DNA from: Patiria miniata
Taxonomy: Eukaryota; Echinodermata; Asteroidea; Valvatida; Asterinidae
Direction: 5' to 3'
NCBI RefSeq assembly: GCF_015706575.1
Contig: NW_024037076.1
Span: forward strand, 2,232,001-2,296,000
Length of the DNA: 64,000 nucleotides
Below, in pieces: positions 62,001 through 64,000 of this stretch. Positions within the stretch are counted from its first letter, which is position 1, and each line of letters starts with the position of its first letter. A model generated the notes under the pieces. That model was not told the DNA's origin. It was given only the letters and a program-made list of their open reading frames with translations, and did no database searches. The translations under genes and the position numbers were made by a program.

Positions 62001-63720
62001 GGGTTGTCGCTACCTGAAGTATCGGCACACTCCGGAGCTGGGTATTCAGTTGTCAGTGTGTACTGTACATCGCGCATACCTAATAGTATAGTACGTACAG
62101 TGCATGGGGAATCGCTGGTGTTTGCACGGCCGGCCGTACCGTGCGTGTGATTGATTCAGCAAGATTTTAAGACAACCCCGATCGGGCTGGGATATTTTTG
62201 TTATGACATCGAAATACATTGTTAATGTGTGGAAAAACAACTGAAATCAATTATTTTAGTTGTAAATGTACACTGTAGAGTCAAAAAAATTAAACCTGGC
62301 GGCAGGATTTTAAAGCTTGGCGGGGACTTTTTAAACATGGCGGGCGCCGCAGAAAGCATGGCGGGGCGCCAGGTTTGTTCTACATGTTGGAGAACACTGA
62401 AACTATATGGGCTACATACTGCTTTTGTCACTTTTAACGCATTTTGGATGTGTTGACACTGTGTTGACGCCGTGTTGACGCTTTGGAGTGTGTTGACGCT
62501 GTGTTGACGCTGTTTAGTATGACCGCTTACTTAGGGCCTATTCATTGTCAATTAAGCTAGAACTGAATGATTATTTTTCAGAATTGTACAAATTCACATT
62601 CTAAAATTCTGTAGGCCTGGTGGCCTAGGCCGACAATACATAGGCCTACCTAACTAACTGGGTAACTAGTGATATGCCTAACAATCATTCTGTGAATTTA
62701 TGACAACCTAAAATTCAGATTTTCTCTTAAGATATAAAATAGGGGCCTAGGCCCAAGCCTCGGCCTAGAGTCCAATTTTGGAAAATAGACTAGGTAGGCC
62801 TGACATTAGAATGAAACTTTTCTAAATGGACAAATATGGGGAAAAGCATTTAGCCTGATCAGCGATCAGGTGGCAATCTGGCAATTTATTGTCATATTGT
62901 TTTAACAAATTTTAAGCAAGCATGCTTAATTTTAGCCCCATAAATGTGGCCTATTTACTGGACTGCCTCCGTAAACATAGGCCACACATCCACATGTACA
63001 AAAATCGTGTCGACGGAGCCAAATTTTGATTTTCACATTTAGGCTTAGTTTGTAGGTTTTTTTTGCTTTAGAAGCATACTCACCCTCTTTACAGGCTAAT
63101 CAGAAAGTGCTGCCTTTTTCAGATGTCTAATTTTTGTGAAATTTCATGTTGAAATTTTGATACGCAAACGTGTAAAAATGAATCTGGAAATTTCACGAAA
63201 AATATACATCTGAAAAAGGCAGCACTTTCTGATTAGCCTATAAAGAGGGTGAGTATGCCTGTAAAGCAAAAAAAACCTACAAACTAAGCCTAAATGTGAA
63301 AATCAAAATTTGGCTCCGTCGACACGATTTTTGTACATGTGGATGTGTGGCCTATGTTTACGGAGGCAGTCCAGTAAATAGGCCACATTTATGGGGCTAG
63401 CTTAATTTTAAATAGAAATTATGAAATAATTCCAAGACCCCAATATTCACTGAACATCGATAGGGTTACACATTGTCATGATTGTGCTAAAATGGGGCTT
63501 TCTTTTCCTAACACTAACATTTCCAATATTGATTTCTCGTTTTCAACTGGGTCTTGTGCCCGTGAGCAAGAATAGCAACACAGTCAACAACTGCAAACTT
63601 CAATGATGAACATCGACCATGTCGACATTTTCACTCACCTAGCAAAGCTATTTTACGTGACACCTCCGAGATCTGCTCCGTAATCGGAGCATTACTCGTG
63701 CCTTTGCCAGTAGCTGGCAT
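53037..63720 (-). CDS. ODAD3: Outer dynein arm docking complex subunit 3 (CCDC151), 547 aa, 11 exons
   Basis: Coiled-coil protein that anchors outer dynein arms to the doublet microtubules of motile cilia, acting with the other ODAD docking subunits. Exons (minus strand): 63639-63720, 60887-61086, 60180-60359, 59378-59605, 57722-57844, 56972-57115, 55665-55825, 55159-55315, 54165-54320, 53405-53489, 53037-53164. All introns are GT-AG and the frame holds throughout, giving 547 residues against about 595 in human. Matches to the vertebrate protein include GDRKAYFESSQWTI near the start (about 29-42), RSLENRLDKA (about 157), QREFEEMKYSGEA (about 358), the QHNTRIKL segment (about 488) and an acidic patch followed by a lysine/arginine-rich tail (506-547). 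Almost the whole protein is predicted heptad coiled coil. The start is the only ATG opening exon 1. Introns carry many mobile elements. Confidence 0.95.
54549..55060. repeat. 11-bp minisatellite in ODAD3 intron 8
   Basis: Unit GGACTTGTGAT (plus strand) repeated about 34 times to 54930, then degenerate to about 55060. Since 33 nt equals three units, each frame gives an 11-residue periodic peptide; these ORFs are not genes. It lies wholly within the intron. Confidence 0.9.
57243..57330 (+). repeat. Dispersed GAAGTTTCAGCTCAGT repeat in ODAD3 intron 5
   Basis: Contains GTTGAAGTTTCAGCTCAGT, then TTTTGAGAAAACAGAGAAAA and CGTATGCGCAAT, matching the copies near 15552, 23073 and 46763. Confidence 0.55.
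57887..58346. mobile_element. piggyBac-like MITE in ODAD3 intron 4
   Basis: A 460-bp element flanked by TTAA (57883-57886 and 58347-58350). The ends are CCCTAAAGGGGCCGGG and, inverted, CCCTAAAAGGGCCGGG. Inside each end is a CGGATTCCGCCCCCC block with long G or C runs. TTAA target and CCCT ends are typical of piggyBac elements; no ORF. Confidence 0.85.
58360..59374. repeat. 1-kb minisatellite of 11-bp units in ODAD3 intron 4
   Basis: Variants of TGACTTGTGAT and TGACTAGTGAC fill the interval from the piggyBac-like MITE almost to the exon 4 splice donor. A landmark variant, CCAGTTGCCAACGACTAG, occurs at 58703, 58802, 59055 and 59286; spacings of 99, 253 and 231 are all exact multiples of 11. 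Confidence 0.9.
59655..59855 (+). repeat. SINE fragment in ODAD3 intron 3
   Basis: Contains GTGTCCTTGGGCAAGCCACTT and CAAATGGGTATGGCATTAGC, the central region of a tRNA-derived SINE, with a 3' part different from the SINE at 59880. Confidence 0.6.
59880..60172 (+). repeat. Full-length tRNA-derived SINE in ODAD3 intron 3
   Basis: A tRNA-like head (GCCGTGGTCTAATAGTTACA, box B GGGTTTGAACCC), then TTCTTGGGCAAGACACTTG, AGTATAAATGGGTACCTGTG, and an ATT-repeat tail ending at 60172. It is antisense to ODAD3 and its tail lies about 7 bp from the exon 3 donor. Confidence 0.8.
61217..62525. mobile_element. 1.3-kb DNA transposon with 37-bp TIRs and 8-bp TSD in ODAD3 intron 1
   Basis: CTTACTTA flanks both ends (61209-61216 and 62526-62533). 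The TIRs share ACTAAACAGCGTCAACACAG and continue with GCGTCAACACA; extra GTGTTGACGC copies lie subterminally at the right end. An 8-bp duplication with subterminal repeats suggests the hAT superfamily (inference). GC-rich blocks lie at 61316-61400 and 62300-62370. No transposase ORF, so non-autonomous. Confidence 0.85.
62934..63398. repeat. Perfectly centred palindromic foldback repeat in ODAD3 intron 1
   Basis: AGCCCCATAAATGTGGCC at 62934-62951 pairs with its reverse complement at 63381-63398. The innermost GAAATTTC at 63138 and 63187 has the same centre (63166), so both arms of about 212 bp are collinear without a net indel. Loop about 41 bp. Confidence 0.85.
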
Positions 63721-63880
63721 TTTGGCGATCTACTGTCCTCCAAAAGCCGATAATTCTGTTAAGTTTTTGTCGTTTCCAACTCGCAAACTTCTGCCCTCCA
63801 CACGTCCAATGCAACTTGCGTGCAAATTAGAAGTGGCGCACTGCGCAAAATCAGAACAGTCGTTTGTTTACGTACACATT

Positions 63881-63894
63881 CGGTCCATAGCAAC
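63881..63894 (-). promoter_or_regulatory. Candidate RFX X-box upstream of ODAD3
   Basis: The minus strand reads GTTGCTATGGACCG. One RFX half-site (GTTGCT/AGCAAC) with the central AT is intact; the other half is degenerate (GGACC). It lies about 160 bp upstream of the ATG, within the usual range for X-boxes of ciliary genes controlled by RFX factors. Confidence 0.5.
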
Positions 63895-64000
63895 TGTCAA
63901 TGAAAATACAAAAATGGTCAAAAATCCTTTGATTTCCACCGAAATTTTGAGCACAATATAATTAATAGCCTAATTTACATAGACTATAAACAATTAATTG

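Overview
This is an intron-rich, repeat-rich animal nuclear window. The base composition, tRNA-derived SINEs, frequent CATGTAC runs and a motile-cilium gene suggest a marine invertebrate, perhaps an echinoderm or other deuterostome. The species call is inference only; nothing here is diagnostic.

The left three quarters (about 4.97-48.2 kb) is a tandem segmental duplication. Unit 1 runs about 4968-25060 and unit 2 about 25151-48220. Each unit carries two paralogous six-exon genes on the + strand, called here A and B, in the order A1 (5680-10028), B1 (16750-20914), A2 (26188-32564), B2 (39676-44648). They encode 330-333 residue secreted proteins of a family I do not recognise. Each has a signal peptide, a short charged linker, and two similar-looking blocks with three cysteines each. 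All four models keep frame across five introns of phases 0,1,0,0,0 with GT-AG borders. A and B also share 3' flanks and a promoter block, so they come from an older duplication. The doubling A-B to A-B-A-B is young. The copies differ by clean transposon insertions: an 8-bp-TSD hAT-like MITE only in unit 2, a TTAA element only in unit 1, and a 2.2-kb insert in intron 1 of A2. A1 and A2 differ at more amino-acid-changing than silent codons although their surrounding non-coding DNA is nearly identical. The doubling could also be two haplotypes placed in tandem by the assembly.

The middle (48.2-53.0 kb) has no recognisable host gene. It holds a perfect 16-bp minisatellite with an inverted degenerate arm and telomere-like CCCTAA repeats between them, SINE and retroelement fragments, and a 2.25-kb foldback transposon with about 720-bp inverted repeats around a small ORF.

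The right end (53037-63720, - strand) is a complete 11-exon gene for ODAD3 (CCDC151), the outer dynein arm docking complex coiled-coil protein of motile cilia, with a candidate RFX X-box about 160 bp upstream of the start codon. Its introns are loaded with mobile DNA: a piggyBac-like TTAA MITE, SINEs (one abutting a splice donor), an 8-bp-TSD transposon with 37-bp TIRs, a palindromic foldback element, and two 11-bp minisatellites of related consensus. The window start (1-115) has a short inverted match to the A2 promoter, hinting at a further copy of the family on the - strand to the left.
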